A DNA stretch of 64,000 bases from JABMNT01 sp048262255 (GCA_048262255.1 JBLXFH010000001.1:124001-188000); one strand, 5' to 3'; positions 25,289-34,891 are shown, numbered from the stretch's first letter. Notes: a model not told the origin generated them from the sequence alone. Numbers and translations: made by a program.

Positions 25289-26272
25289 ATGATGCCTCAT
25301 TTGAAAAACTATGAGATTTTCTCCTCGACGGACCTTGATGAAGTTCGTGATTCAATCAAAACCTTGTGTTCCCCCCATGACTTTGATGTCAAAGGGAAGC
25401 AGGCTGCGTTTGATGCCCGCGTGTCGGCTGTGCAATGTGGTGATCTCAACCTCATGCACCTCACATTTGGAGACGTCGGGATTGGCGTGAAGGCACCGGA
25501 GGAGGATTCGGACGGACTGCTCCTTTTCTTGCTCACCAGTGGCGCAGGTAACTTGCAACATGGAACGAAGGATATGGATTTCTCGTTAGAGAAAGGCTTC
25601 TTTCGCGATTTGGCGATACCTGTCAATGCCAGAGAGGACGGTTTTTCGTCCTTTATGATTCCCTTTTCCAAAGAGAAATTAAAAGCCCATGCGCGGACTT
25701 TGCTTGAGGGGGAGGCAGACCTGATGGAACTTGCATTCGACCCTGAGGTTGATTTCACGGCGCCAGGCGGAGCTGTTGTCCGCAATACCATTCACTATAT
25801 GGCTGAGGTATTGGATGGCCCCCTGCGTGAACTGAATAACCCGATCATTAACACACAAATGGAAGACCTGCTGCTAACCCAGATATTGACCCTGCTGCCC
25901 AACAGCTATCAGGATGTGTTAAGTGGTCGTCCGATACCAACCGTCGTTTCGTGCCACATCAAGCGCGCGCGTGATTATATTCATGCCCATGCAGATAAGA
26001 CTGTAGGTCTTTCGGATATTGTGGCTGCTGCGGGATGCGGTTACCGACGCGTGCAGCGCGGATTTATGGACGCCTATGGCATTTCGCCAATGGCTTATTT
26101 GCGCCGCATTCGGTTAAAACGAATTCGGGCTTTGTTGCTCACAGGGCAAAATGAAATGACGATCCATGATGTCGCGAAGAAATGGGGATTCGCCCATGCA
26201 GGCCGCTTTTCCCAGACATACCGACGTGAATTTGGCGAACTCCCTTCTGAGACGGTGCTTAAACGTTCTTAA
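25289..26272 (+). CDS. AraC-family transcriptional regulator
   Basis: A 327-residue regulator with an N-terminal sensor part (residues 1-215, similar to the AraC-binding-like domain of the OruR/EutR group) and a C-terminal double helix-turn-helix (about residues 225-325). The latter has LSDIVAAAGCGYRRVQRGFM and the signature HDVAKKWGFAHAGRFSQTYR REFGELP (two segments). Its ligand is unknown. It is the first gene of the intact island module and is oriented toward the tectonin and secretin genes. Two tandem repeats spaced 20 bp, a layout AraC proteins often bind, lie 14 bases past its stop. Confidence 0.9.
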   Translation: MMPHLKNYEIFSSTDLDEVRDSIKTLCSPHDFDVKGKQAAFDARVSAVQCGDLNLMHLTFGDVGIGVKAPEEDSDGLLLFLLTSGAGNLQHGTKDMDFSLEKGFFRDLAIPVNAREDGFSSFMIPFSKEKLKAHARTLLEGEADLMELAFDPEVDFTAPGGAVVRNTIHYMAEVLDGPLRELNNPIINTQMEDLLLTQILTLLPNSYQDVLSGRPIPTVVSCHIKRARDYIHAHADKTVGLSDIVAAAGCGYRRVQRGFMDAYGISPMAYLRRIRLKRIRALLLTGQNEMTIHDVAKKWGFAHAGRFSQTYRREFGELPSETVLKRS

Positions 26273-26285
26273 CGTTTTGGTTTCG

Positions 26286-26316
26286 CTGTCCATAAATTGG
26301 CTAACCTGTCCATAAA
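26286..26316. promoter_or_regulatory. Tandem CTGTCCATAAA repeats, candidate AraC operator
   Basis: CTGTCCATAAA occurs at 26286-26296 and again, identical, at 26306-26316: 11 matching bases with a period of 20. AraC-family dimers bind direct repeats about two helical turns apart. The site is in the 296-base gap between the AraC gene and the first tectonin gene, about 250 bases before the latter. I see no convincing -35/-10 pair after it. The rest of this gap holds nothing else I can identify. Confidence 0.5.
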
Positions 26317-26568
26317 GCGACAAAAACGTGCGGTTTAATGCCATCGCATGTTGATCTGAATCCGTCCCTATGAAATTTAGTCGTGCATCTGAATGAGCTA
26401 GCGGGCTCTTTTCAGGCTGTGTGTATTGATTTTATTTATGAGCTCATTCACCCCGAGCGCTGATCCATGGGAACTTGTCTCATGGAGTTCTGGCCAAGCC
26501 TCTAATGTAGGTGCCGCGGAACGCGCACAATGGGAGAATACACGTTTTATATGATTAAGGAACGATCA

Positions 26569-29112
26569 ATGAAAACCCCTTTTAGATTTGCCCTCACAGC
26601 CCTTTTTGCCCGGTGGGTATTCCTGGTGCTGGCTACTATCGGCACCATCTCAGCCGCATCCGACGCGGCAGCGCAGCAGACTCAGGCACGTTCTTCCGAG
26701 GGGTATGCGATTTGTGGCGGGACTGACCGGAACGGCAAGATTCTGCCCTCGTGCGGTCTCACATCCGCGACAAAAACGGGAAAAGCCGTTGCAACATGCC
26801 CGCAGGGCTCATTTCGTGATGGTGAGTCCTGTTATTCTTGCCCCAGCGGTTATCCGAGAACCGGGTTTCCTGTCACGGGCGATAAGGCCTGCTCGAAAGA
26901 GATCAGAGCCGAATACAAAAGAGCGACACGGATCGGCGGCCATAAGGCATGTCCAGCTGGATCGTTTAAAGATGGCCGCAACGGCGGAGAGTGCTGGGCG
27001 TGCCCATCAGGGTTTGGCCGCACAATGGCCAGCGTGACCGACTGGAATGCCTGCGGCAAGGCCTTTGCGAGAGAACGCAAGGCTGAGTTTATTGACCGGG
27101 TTTGTCCTGAAGGCACGATCGTCGACATCAACGGCAGCTGTTATACCTGCCCGGAAGGTTTCCGCCGCACCGCGGCCGCGGTGACCGCACACAATGCGTG
27201 TTTCCGTAATGAACATTTTGTTAAAGCGGCCAGTCATGGGGCGCTGTCATGCAAAGCCGGAGAACATTTTGATTTTATCGATGGGGGGACCTGTTGGAAA
27301 TGTCCATTGGCTTCGGTCCGCTCGGTCTTTCACGTCAAGTCAAATAAAGCCTGTGAGTATACCACCATGCGCTGGGAATCAGCCAAACGCACACCGAACG
27401 GTTTGTTTGGTTTATGGGGCAGTTATGAAGTTGTGGCCCAGGTGATTAAAGAGCGTACGCGCATAGATGCGGCCATCGATAAATTCATTTCAGATGGAAA
27501 CCTCAACAAAGCCAAGGGTGATGTCATTAGAGCTGGTGCCTGGGAAGTGATCCAGACGGAACCGGAGACATCATTGATCCTGAAGGCCGCAGTTTATGAT
27601 CATGTTTTTGACCTGATCAAAAACGGGGCGAAGACCAAGGCGGAATGGGATTTATTGGATTACATCGCCACTTATATTCAACAAACCCGCCTTTTGGCTG
27701 CAAATGAAATGAATGCCATGTGGCAAAGCTGGCAGGGCAAGATTATAGCGCTGGGCAAACGCCACAGCGGAACAAATTTGGTAAGTACGCAATACAATGG
27801 TATCCGACCTCCGAATATGGAAGACCTGGTCGCTGAAATTATGACGGCGATGGCACCTGGTAGCGCGATTGTTATGGCGAGTATCGGTGCATCTGCGGGA
27901 CAAGCCGCTTCGACTGGAATCGCCAATTTTACAGCGTCGATTGCAAAAACCCTTATGCCGTACAGATACGCGAAAGAATTTGCCGAGGGAACAAAATTGC
28001 TTAAGGCCGGATTGGCTGGAGGTAAATCGGCACTCGCCGCGGGTGGTGTTGGGGTTGGCGCTATTGCCGCGCCCTTGGTCATGCTGACGGCGTCGACAAT
28101 TGTTTTTACCATCGCGGCTGATATTGCTGCGGATAACGCCAAACAGGAAGCCATCGTCCACGACGCCCTGATAACAGCAAGAAAGAAAGTCAATTTATCC
28201 CGCCTTGTTTTGACGGATAATGGACGGACGGAAGTTGCAACGAATTGGGTGCTAATGACCCAGGAAAGTATCAAGCCGCATGCGGCGAAGTGGGCGCATC
28301 TGATGTCGGGGGGGGCAGCGCCGCAGGGTGGGATCGCCGGCATTATTGCCGCTGGTATTCCTAACAATATTAAATTGCCGGAAATCGTATTAGATGATGG
28401 AAATACCGTCGTCAACGCCACCGCGGCCACTGCCAATAAGTCAACGAAATGGGTTAAAATCGGCGGTAAAGCGACCGATGTTGCAGTCGGTTCCGACGGC
28501 ACCGTGTATGTCATCGGTGTGAAGAAGATAAGCGCCAAGGGTGGCTATGAAATCTTCAAGCGCGCAAAGACAGACCGCAAGTGGACCAAGATCAAAGGCG
28601 CCGCAACACGGGTTGCCGTTATGGGCACGCAAGCCTGGGTCGTCACCCTGGACGGACAGATTTTCTCTGAGGCCGGTCCTAATAAGTGGCAGAAGATCCC
28701 CGGCCCCGCAGCACAAGACATCGGTGCCAGCGCCAAGGGCGTGTGGATCGTTGACACCAATAACAAAATCCACAAACGTGAGGGCACTGCATGGAAAAGC
28801 GTTCCGGGGTTCGCTACCCGGATCGACATTGATCAGGATGGTCGGCCATGGGCATTGAGCAGGAAAGATACGATCTTCGTTCATGACAATAGAGAGAAGT
28901 GGCAGAAAATTCCTGGTAATGCCATTGATGTGGCCGCCGATATTCCAGGCGCGACAGTTGCCATTGGCAAGCATGGCAAAACGTTTGTCTACAATATGGG
29001 TAAGAAAAACTGGGACACGATTTCGTCAGACAAGACGGCTATAGCCGTCGGTGCTGGTGGCGGGCAAGTTTGGCGGCTTACCAAGACGAATGATATTTAT
29101 CATCAGCAATAA
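26569..29112 (+). CDS. Secreted cysteine-rich protein with C-terminal tectonin beta-propeller
   Basis: An 847-residue protein with a signal peptide (about residues 1-36, ending ASDAAAQ). Residues 45-265 hold four cysteine repeats of about 50 residues with the pattern C-P-x-G-x-F-x-D-G...C-x-x-C-P-x-G-x-x-R-T...A-C. Residues 265-425 look helical. Residues 427-525 are rich in Gly and Ala with long hydrophobic runs (GVGVGAIAAPLVMLTASTIV), which could enter a membrane. Residues 625-845 hold six tectonin repeats such as KWVKIGGKATDVAVGSDG, enough for a six-bladed propeller; tectonins of other organisms bind lipopolysaccharide or sugars. I chose the ATG at 26569, since AAGGAA lies six bases before it and it begins the signal peptide. 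Function unknown. Confidence 0.8.
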   Translation: MKTPFRFALTALFARWVFLVLATIGTISAASDAAAQQTQARSSEGYAICGGTDRNGKILPSCGLTSATKTGKAVATCPQGSFRDGESCYSCPSGYPRTGFPVTGDKACSKEIRAEYKRATRIGGHKACPAGSFKDGRNGGECWACPSGFGRTMASVTDWNACGKAFARERKAEFIDRVCPEGTIVDINGSCYTCPEGFRRTAAAVTAHNACFRNEHFVKAASHGALSCKAGEHFDFIDGGTCWKCPLASVRSVFHVKSNKACEYTTMRWESAKRTPNGLFGLWGSYEVVAQVIKERTRIDAAIDKFISDGNLNKAKGDVIRAGAWEVIQTEPETSLILKAAVYDHVFDLIKNGAKTKAEWDLLDYIATYIQQTRLLAANEMNAMWQSWQGKIIALGKRHSGTNLVSTQYNGIRPPNMEDLVAEIMTAMAPGSAIVMASIGASAGQAASTGIANFTASIAKTLMPYRYAKEFAEGTKLLKAGLAGGKSALAAGGVGVGAIAAPLVMLTASTIVFTIAADIAADNAKQEAIVHDALITARKKVNLSRLVLTDNGRTEVATNWVLMTQESIKPHAAKWAHLMSGGAAPQGGIAGIIAAGIPNNIKLPEIVLDDGNTVVNATAATANKSTKWVKIGGKATDVAVGSDGTVYVIGVKKISAKGGYEIFKRAKTDRKWTKIKGAATRVAVMGTQAWVVTLDGQIFSEAGPNKWQKIPGPAAQDIGASAKGVWIVDTNNKIHKREGTAWKSVPGFATRIDIDQDGRPWALSRKDTIFVHDNREKWQKIPGNAIDVAADIPGATVAIGKHGKTFVYNMGKKNWDTISSDKTAIAVGAGGGQVWRLTKTNDIYHQQ

Positions 29113-29197
29113 TCAGCGGCGGGGTTGGGATGTTCTCAGCCCCGCTCCTTTATTGAGAAGCCCCCTGAAACTTCATTTCATATGCGTGGATTAAAGA

Positions 29198-31090
29198 ATG
29201 TCTCTGTTTAAGTCGTATCTTCGCAGCACCGTTTCTGTTGTCGGCTTGGTTGTCTTAGTGGGCTGCCAGACCAATGCGCTGAACGCACCGATGAACGGGC
29301 AACGCCCGGCGGTTGCCAGCCCGATTGCGCAGAACAGCGCGATCCAGAAATTGGTGAGTGAAAGTATCAACGCTCTTGAGAAGCAGAAATACGATAAAGC
29401 ATCACGTCTGATCAATCTGGCTCTGAAGCTGGATATCACCAACCCGGATCTGCAGTTCCTTAATGGTCTGACTTATCATTTGATGGGCGTGGCAGGGGAC
29501 GCCAGCAAATATAATTTGGCGGAACAGGGGTACACGCAGGCGCTCAAGTTTGATCCCGGCAACTTATCTGCGCGTTATCAAATGGGGCTGCTGTACATGG
29601 ACCAGCGCCGTTACAGTCTGGCCCAGGGGTATTTTGCCGCTGTGGCACTGCACCGTGGCGATGATCCTGCCGTGCTCTATAGTCTTGCATCGGCATCCTA
29701 TTATGCGCGCGATCCCAAAACATCCGAGGCGGCATTAAAGCGGTTGATGGCCGTTGCACCAGACGCCAAAGATCGCCCCGAGGTTCTCAAGGCCACCGCT
29801 TTGTCGCTTGCCGCGATGGATGATCAAGCGGGTGCGTTGTCGTTTGTAGAGGCATATCGTAAAACGGTTATGGATACACAAAACGTCAAGAGTTTGGAGC
29901 AGCGGGTCGGTGGCTGGCAGTCTTTTTATGAGAGCGACGCCAAGGTCCTGATGGCCCAATACGGAGGCAGTCCCTCGAGTGATCCCTATGGTGCCCTGGC
30001 CAACCCTTACGGAGGTTCCGCTGATCCCTTTAGTGCCCAGCAGCCAGATGCTTTAAGTGCGCCGGGTCAACAGGGTGCGGCGGCACAGGGTGCCTTCGCC
30101 GATTCTTCCATGGTCGTGGTTGATGTGGTCCTGATCGGGACGCAGGAAGATGTCCGTGATTCCCGTGGTATTAATCTGCTCAACGGACTGCAACTCCAAT
30201 TTGGTGACCCACTGACCGGCTCGGTGGGTTTCGGGTACAACAAGACACGCACCAAGGATAATTTAAACAGTGGTTTGGCACAAAGCACGCAAACCATCAC
30301 CCGTATGATCAGCATTCCGGCAGTGACTTATTCACTCAACATCGCCAATTCGGCTGATGCCAACAATCATGTTCTGGCCAAGCCAAGCCTAGTGGCACAG
30401 GCAGGGCAGACGTCAGAATTTTTCTCTGGTACAGAAATCCTTGCCGCTGCGGTTTCGGGCGGCAACGGTGATAGTGTATCGGTGCAAAAAGAGGTTGGCG
30501 TGAAATTGGCGGTAACGCCCGAAATCTTGCCTGACGATATGATCCGTCTACACGTGGTGGCGGAACGCACCTTCCTGACCGATCCGTCCAACTCGGTTGT
30601 CTTCGAGTTTCGTCTCGATACCACCAAGACCAATGTTAATTCTACGGTGACCATGAAGTTCGGGGAAACGTTGGTGTTGGGCGGTTTGAGTGAACGCGAA
30701 ACGTCAAAATCAGCAGACGGCGTGCCCGGGCTGATGGATGTCCCGATCTTAAACCTCATATTCTCACAGCGCGTCAAACGCGAGTTCGAGCGTTCTGTGC
30801 TCATCCTGATAACGCCGCGCCGTCCGCATTACGCCCGTCAGGCGCAATCGGACCGTGATGAAACAATAGAGGAAATGTCAGATTTGGAGCGTGATATCGA
30901 ACGCCTTCAGAACCGCCACAAAGACTGGTTTACCCCCCGTGCAACGTTCAGTGAAATTATGGACAAGTTGCAGGGTCGCGAATTCTTTGAAGAATTCCGC
31001 AAAGGGGATGTGAAAGTTCAATCCTGGCACAACGATGCCAGCAGCCAACAACATGTTGCCATGGTACGCAATCGGTTGCTCAATAATTAA
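29198..31090 (+). CDS. Lipoprotein with TPR domain and C-terminal secretin domain
   Basis: A 630-residue outer-membrane candidate. The signal peptide ends in a lipobox, VLVGC, with Cys23 as the lipid-bearing residue. Residues 45-235 are TPR units (for example YTQALKFDPGNLSARYQMG). Residues 305-545 match the secretin core of type II/III secretion and type IV pilus channels: NNHVLAKPSLVAQAGQTSEF, GVKLAVTPEILPDDMIRLHV, FGETLVLGGLSERET and PGLMDVPILNLIFSQR. Usual N0/N1 secretin domains are absent. A charged helical tail follows. No ATPase, inner-membrane platform or pseudopilin gene is near. It is flanked by two tectonin genes on the same strand, 85 and 38 bases away, so all three likely form one operon. 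Confidence 0.85.
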   Translation: MSLFKSYLRSTVSVVGLVVLVGCQTNALNAPMNGQRPAVASPIAQNSAIQKLVSESINALEKQKYDKASRLINLALKLDITNPDLQFLNGLTYHLMGVAGDASKYNLAEQGYTQALKFDPGNLSARYQMGLLYMDQRRYSLAQGYFAAVALHRGDDPAVLYSLASASYYARDPKTSEAALKRLMAVAPDAKDRPEVLKATALSLAAMDDQAGALSFVEAYRKTVMDTQNVKSLEQRVGGWQSFYESDAKVLMAQYGGSPSSDPYGALANPYGGSADPFSAQQPDALSAPGQQGAAAQGAFADSSMVVVDVVLIGTQEDVRDSRGINLLNGLQLQFGDPLTGSVGFGYNKTRTKDNLNSGLAQSTQTITRMISIPAVTYSLNIANSADANNHVLAKPSLVAQAGQTSEFFSGTEILAAAVSGGNGDSVSVQKEVGVKLAVTPEILPDDMIRLHVVAERTFLTDPSNSVVFEFRLDTTKTNVNSTVTMKFGETLVLGGLSERETSKSADGVPGLMDVPILNLIFSQRVKREFERSVLILITPRRPHYARQAQSDRDETIEEMSDLERDIERLQNRHKDWFTPRATFSEIMDKLQGREFFEEFRKGDVKVQSWHNDASSQQHVAMVRNRLLNN

Positions 31091-31128
31091 CGCTCTTGCC
31101 TTTAGAAATTGAGACGTGAGGCAGTCCC

Positions 31129-33732
31129 ATGAAGAAAACAATGGTCAGGCTTTGTTTTGTACTCGCCTGTATGACGCTTGGGGTTGTCCAAGTAGGTACA
31201 AAGGCCGCGGCGCAAGACACGACTAAAAGCATAACGTGGACACGCTTGTCTGGCACGGCGGTGGATATTTCCATCAACAGCCAGGGTCAAGCGTATGCCG
31301 TCGCGCCTGACGGCACGCCATGGCGCTGGGATGCGCTGGAACAACGCTGGCGAAAAATGTCTGGTGATTTCGTGCGCATTACAGCGGCCGAGGGCAATCG
31401 CCCTTGGGCGATCAACGCCGGCGGTGTGGTTTTTCGCTACAACGGTTTATGGTGGGAAAATAAAGATACAAATGTGGTTGATGTTGCCGGCGATGCGCTG
31501 GGTAATGTTTATATCGCGAAGGCCAGCGGCGAAATTAAAAAATGGAATCCCCTGCGCAGCGAATGGCGGACCCTTGAGGGTACGGCCTATCGTATCGCGC
31601 TGGATATGGCGGGCAACCCTTGGGTTGTAACCCGCGATAGACGCATTCGTGCCTTCGATGGCAAGGGCTGGATTGAGATGCCGGGTCGGGCCTTGGACAT
31701 CGCAATCGGGGGGGATGATACCAAGGTGATTGCTGATGTGGATGGCCAGGTCCGGATATGGAATAACGTGCAACGCCGTTGGCAGGTGGTGGTTGGAGTT
31801 GATGGTGTGATCGCCGTGGCGGCAGCGCCCAACGGTGGCCCATGGGTGGTTGTCAAGGAGGGGGGCATCCTGGCAACCACCCTATTGGTCGCGCCAGAGC
31901 AGATCAAAACTGAAAAAGGCAAAGCGAAGGAAATCCAGGCCCCTCAAGCTGTCGCCCCCGTCGATAGTGCGCCTGTGGCTGTGGCATCAAGCGTTGCGGC
32001 AACACCGGCAACACCGGCGGCGGCTGTTGCGTCTTCGGTTCAGGGACGGCCGATAACCGCACCGGTGCAAATGGCAGCAAAACTTGCTACGCCCCCGGCA
32101 GTGTCTTCACCTGCAACAAATGTTAGCGGGCAAAGCACCTCTGCGACGGTCACGCCCATAGCTTCGACAATGGGGACGACGGATCCCGCCGCCGTGACGG
32201 CCAAGGGAAACATCACTTTTATCAACACGCAGAAGAACGTCTCGGCACTCGCCATCGGTAAGGACGGCAGTGTCTTCGGCTTGGATGCTGGCGGGAATGT
32301 CGTGCGTTGGTCCAATGCCCGTAAATGGTTTGAGAGTTTTCCAGGCACCTTGGCACGTATTGCGGTTGACCCGAACGGCAACCCGTGGGGCATTTCCATA
32401 TTGGGGCGTGTGTTTCGTCACGACGGGAACCTGTGGAAGCAAATACCCATTGCCACTGGTTCAGATATTTCAATCGGGGCTGATGGCACAGTGGTGATCA
32501 CAGACGCCTCCAGTGGCCTTTATAAACTCAATGACGCCATGACCCGCTTTGAACGGATTCCGGGGCAGGGCCTGTTGGTTGCTGTTGCTCCTGATGGGAC
32601 GCCGTGGAGCATACGTTCGGACAGCCTTGTCCAGCAATGCGCCACGTCACCGTGCAAGGTCTTCACGCAAAAAGCAAAAAGCATATCCATCGGTCCTGAT
32701 GGAAGCGTCTATGTGGTGTCGGACAGAGGTTTCTTGATGCGCCTAGGTGCCGACAGCAAGACTTTTGAACTTGTACGCACTCCCGGTCATACACCGCTGC
32801 GTGTTGCCGTAGGCCCGAACGGTTATCCTTGGGTGGTGAGTAGCGCTACGCTCGCACTGGCTTCCACATATTTCCAACGTGACGAACAAAATGACCGAAC
32901 CATTGCCGCATCGACAGCGGGTGATACAGCGGGCAGCGGCAGCACCGCCGCAGTGGTCGATGTGCCGTCATCGACAAGCTTTACATTCTCGAAAAGCATG
33001 GATTTTGAGGAATATTCAACTGGGTTGGCTAATCATCATGGCATACACATCGGTGAAAACGGCAAAGTGTATCTCCGTGGAACAAATATAGACGGGCAAC
33101 TCTACGTTCAGAAGATCAGAGTTTTCAACAGTACCAAAAACACATTTGAGGATACAGACATCTCCTTCCCCGAAGAGGTTTCCAGTATGGATGCCGCCAG
33201 CGACGGCACACTGTGGGGTTACAAAGATGGCTCAGTTTATAAATTATCAGCGACCGGAAAACTCATGAAGACCTATACCGTATCGTCGGATACGGCCAGA
33301 AGCCTGGCGGTGAGCGCAGATGGTTCCGTTTATATTGTTGCAGGGTCTTTGCTATATCGGTTGAAACCGGGAACCAGTGTGTTTACCAAGTTCAGCAATG
33401 ATGATGTGAGGAAAGTGGCCGTAGGACGAGCAGGAGATTTGTGGATAACGGATTCAAACTCTTACGTGCAACAATATACCGGCACAAAGTTTGAAAATCG
33501 TCCACTCGGCCAAAGTGTTGAAGGGACAGCCATTGGCGCAAGCTCAAACGGCAGCGTTTACATCAGTGTCCAGAGTGGAAGTTATCCGATTTTAAAAAAA
33601 TGGAATGCCACTAATAAATCTTTTGATACAGTCAAAAACACGAGAGCAGATATCATAGATGTTGATCCTGACGGTCGTCCATGGATTGCCTACAGCAGTG
33701 GTGACGGCAACGTACAACGCGGGAAAGATTGA
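31129..33732 (+). CDS. Secreted protein with three tectonin-propeller blocks
   Basis: An 867-residue protein with a signal peptide (residues 1-28, cleaved near KAAA-QD). Three blocks of tectonin repeats follow: about residues 35-248, 363-580 and 625-865. They are joined by an Ala/Pro/Val/Thr-rich linker (250-357) and a shorter Ser/Ala/Thr linker (580-622). Repeat units look like TWTRLSGTAVDISINSQGQA and end in patterns of the kind DGTPWRWD. There is no cysteine-rich part and no membrane segment. Repeated beta-propellers of this type bind glycans or lipopolysaccharide in other organisms, so a surface or secreted lectin is plausible. Third gene of the module. Confidence 0.8.
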   Translation: MKKTMVRLCFVLACMTLGVVQVGTKAAAQDTTKSITWTRLSGTAVDISINSQGQAYAVAPDGTPWRWDALEQRWRKMSGDFVRITAAEGNRPWAINAGGVVFRYNGLWWENKDTNVVDVAGDALGNVYIAKASGEIKKWNPLRSEWRTLEGTAYRIALDMAGNPWVVTRDRRIRAFDGKGWIEMPGRALDIAIGGDDTKVIADVDGQVRIWNNVQRRWQVVVGVDGVIAVAAAPNGGPWVVVKEGGILATTLLVAPEQIKTEKGKAKEIQAPQAVAPVDSAPVAVASSVAATPATPAAAVASSVQGRPITAPVQMAAKLATPPAVSSPATNVSGQSTSATVTPIASTMGTTDPAAVTAKGNITFINTQKNVSALAIGKDGSVFGLDAGGNVVRWSNARKWFESFPGTLARIAVDPNGNPWGISILGRVFRHDGNLWKQIPIATGSDISIGADGTVVITDASSGLYKLNDAMTRFERIPGQGLLVAVAPDGTPWSIRSDSLVQQCATSPCKVFTQKAKSISIGPDGSVYVVSDRGFLMRLGADSKTFELVRTPGHTPLRVAVGPNGYPWVVSSATLALASTYFQRDEQNDRTIAASTAGDTAGSGSTAAVVDVPSSTSFTFSKSMDFEEYSTGLANHHGIHIGENGKVYLRGTNIDGQLYVQKIRVFNSTKNTFEDTDISFPEEVSSMDAASDGTLWGYKDGSVYKLSATGKLMKTYTVSSDTARSLAVSADGSVYIVAGSLLYRLKPGTSVFTKFSNDDVRKVAVGRAGDLWITDSNSYVQQYTGTKFENRPLGQSVEGTAIGASSNGSVYISVQSGSYPILKKWNATNKSFDTVKNTRADIIDVDPDGRPWIAYSSGDGNVQRGKD

Positions 33733-33913
33733 TGCGCATAAGCGTAAATCTTAAACGGTTATTCCTGGATCTTATTTTCTCAGATTGAATTCCAAATATT
33801 ATATTTGATGGATTTCTACAAACTGAAATACGTTAATTATTAGAAGTTCGTAAATGTAAAAATCGCACCCGTAAGGCATTTTACTATCCTTTTATCGTCG
33901 AAAGGAATCGAAA

Positions 33914-34756
33914 ATGTCTACAGGACCAACCATCCAAGATTTCTTCAAACAGTTCCCGACTGATGATGCTTGCCTCGACTATCTGATGCAGCTTCGTGAC
34001 AGCGAAACGATTGAGTGCACTAAGTGCGCCAAGGTGGGGAAATTTCAACGCATTAAGCTCCACCCGGCATATGAGTGCGCGTGGTGCGGCTTTGAAATCT
34101 ACCCAATGGTAGGAACCATTTTCCATCGGTCGCATACACCGCTTCAAAAGCGGTTTTAAGCTATGTATCTGTTCACCACATCGCGTCATGGCGTACCTGT
34201 CAAGGAACTGCAAAGGCAACTGGGCGTTTCCTACCCTACGGCTTTCCGTATGGCCCATTTGATACGCGACTACATGGGATCGATTGACGGCGAACCACCT
34301 TTGACGGATCACTTTGAGGTTGATGAAACCTACGTTTGCGGAAAGCGCAAAGGCAAGCGCGGGTGTGGGGCCGAAGGAAAGACGGTCGTGTTTGATATTC
34401 TTGAGCGCTACGGGGACCTTCACACAAAGGTTGTTCCTGACGCGTCTCGTCAATCCTTAATCCCTGAAATTATGAGCCAAGTTCCCGCTGGCGCTCATAT
34501 CAGTTCTGACGAACGGCTTCCCTACCGCGTTCTGTCTTCCATTGGCCACGAGCATCATACGGTTGACCACGGTAAGAAGAAGCTAGCTAACCACGACACT
34601 CATGTGAACACGCCGGAAGCCTTCTGGTCTATGCTCAAGCGGTCGATCCGTGGAACCCATATCCATATCAGCCCTAAGCATCTCCCGAAGTATCTGGGGG
34701 AGTTTGAGTATCGCTACAGCCTTCGGAAACGGCCTGACCAGATGTTCCTCGCTTAA
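33914..34756 (+). pseudogene. IS1595-family (ISXO2-like) transposase interrupted by one stop codon
   Basis: Two halves lie in the same frame, separated only by a TAA at 34157-34159. The first 81 codons carry the N-terminal zinc ribbon (CTKCAKVGKF and YECAWCGFEIYP) ending TPLQKRF. The second half resumes AMYLFTTSRHGVPVKELQRQ and contains the DDE catalytic domain: FEVDETYVCGKRKG, ISSDERLPYRV and NTPEAFWSMLKRSIRG. Intact relatives read on through this point with Trp-Phe-Tyr, so a Tyr codon probably became TAA. Everything else is undamaged, so the loss is recent. I could not identify the terminal inverted repeats. Confidence 0.88.
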
Positions 34757-34789
34757 TGGCGAACCTTTAACCACAGCTTGCATGAGGGG

Positions 34790-34891
34790 TCAAAATCGCT
34801 CACCTGACTGTGATGGATACTCAGAGATGAACTGGTCGATTTTGCCCATGTTGCGGGCCTCTTCTAGGCTTAGGTATTTGCCACGCGACAT
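34790..34891 (-). CDS. Short hypothetical frame beside the IS1595 transposase
   Basis: A 33-residue frame from ATG 34891 reads MSRGKYLSLEEARNMGKIDQ and ends near SGERF. It looks like the N-terminal part of small proteins with a SLEEAR-GK-DQF pattern that I recall next to IS1595 elements, either as a passenger gene or as the gene hit by the insertion. It stops just where the IS should end, which fits a truncation. Low certainty. Confidence 0.35.
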   Translation of the reverse strand: MSRGKYLSLEEARNMGKIDQFISEYPSQSGERF

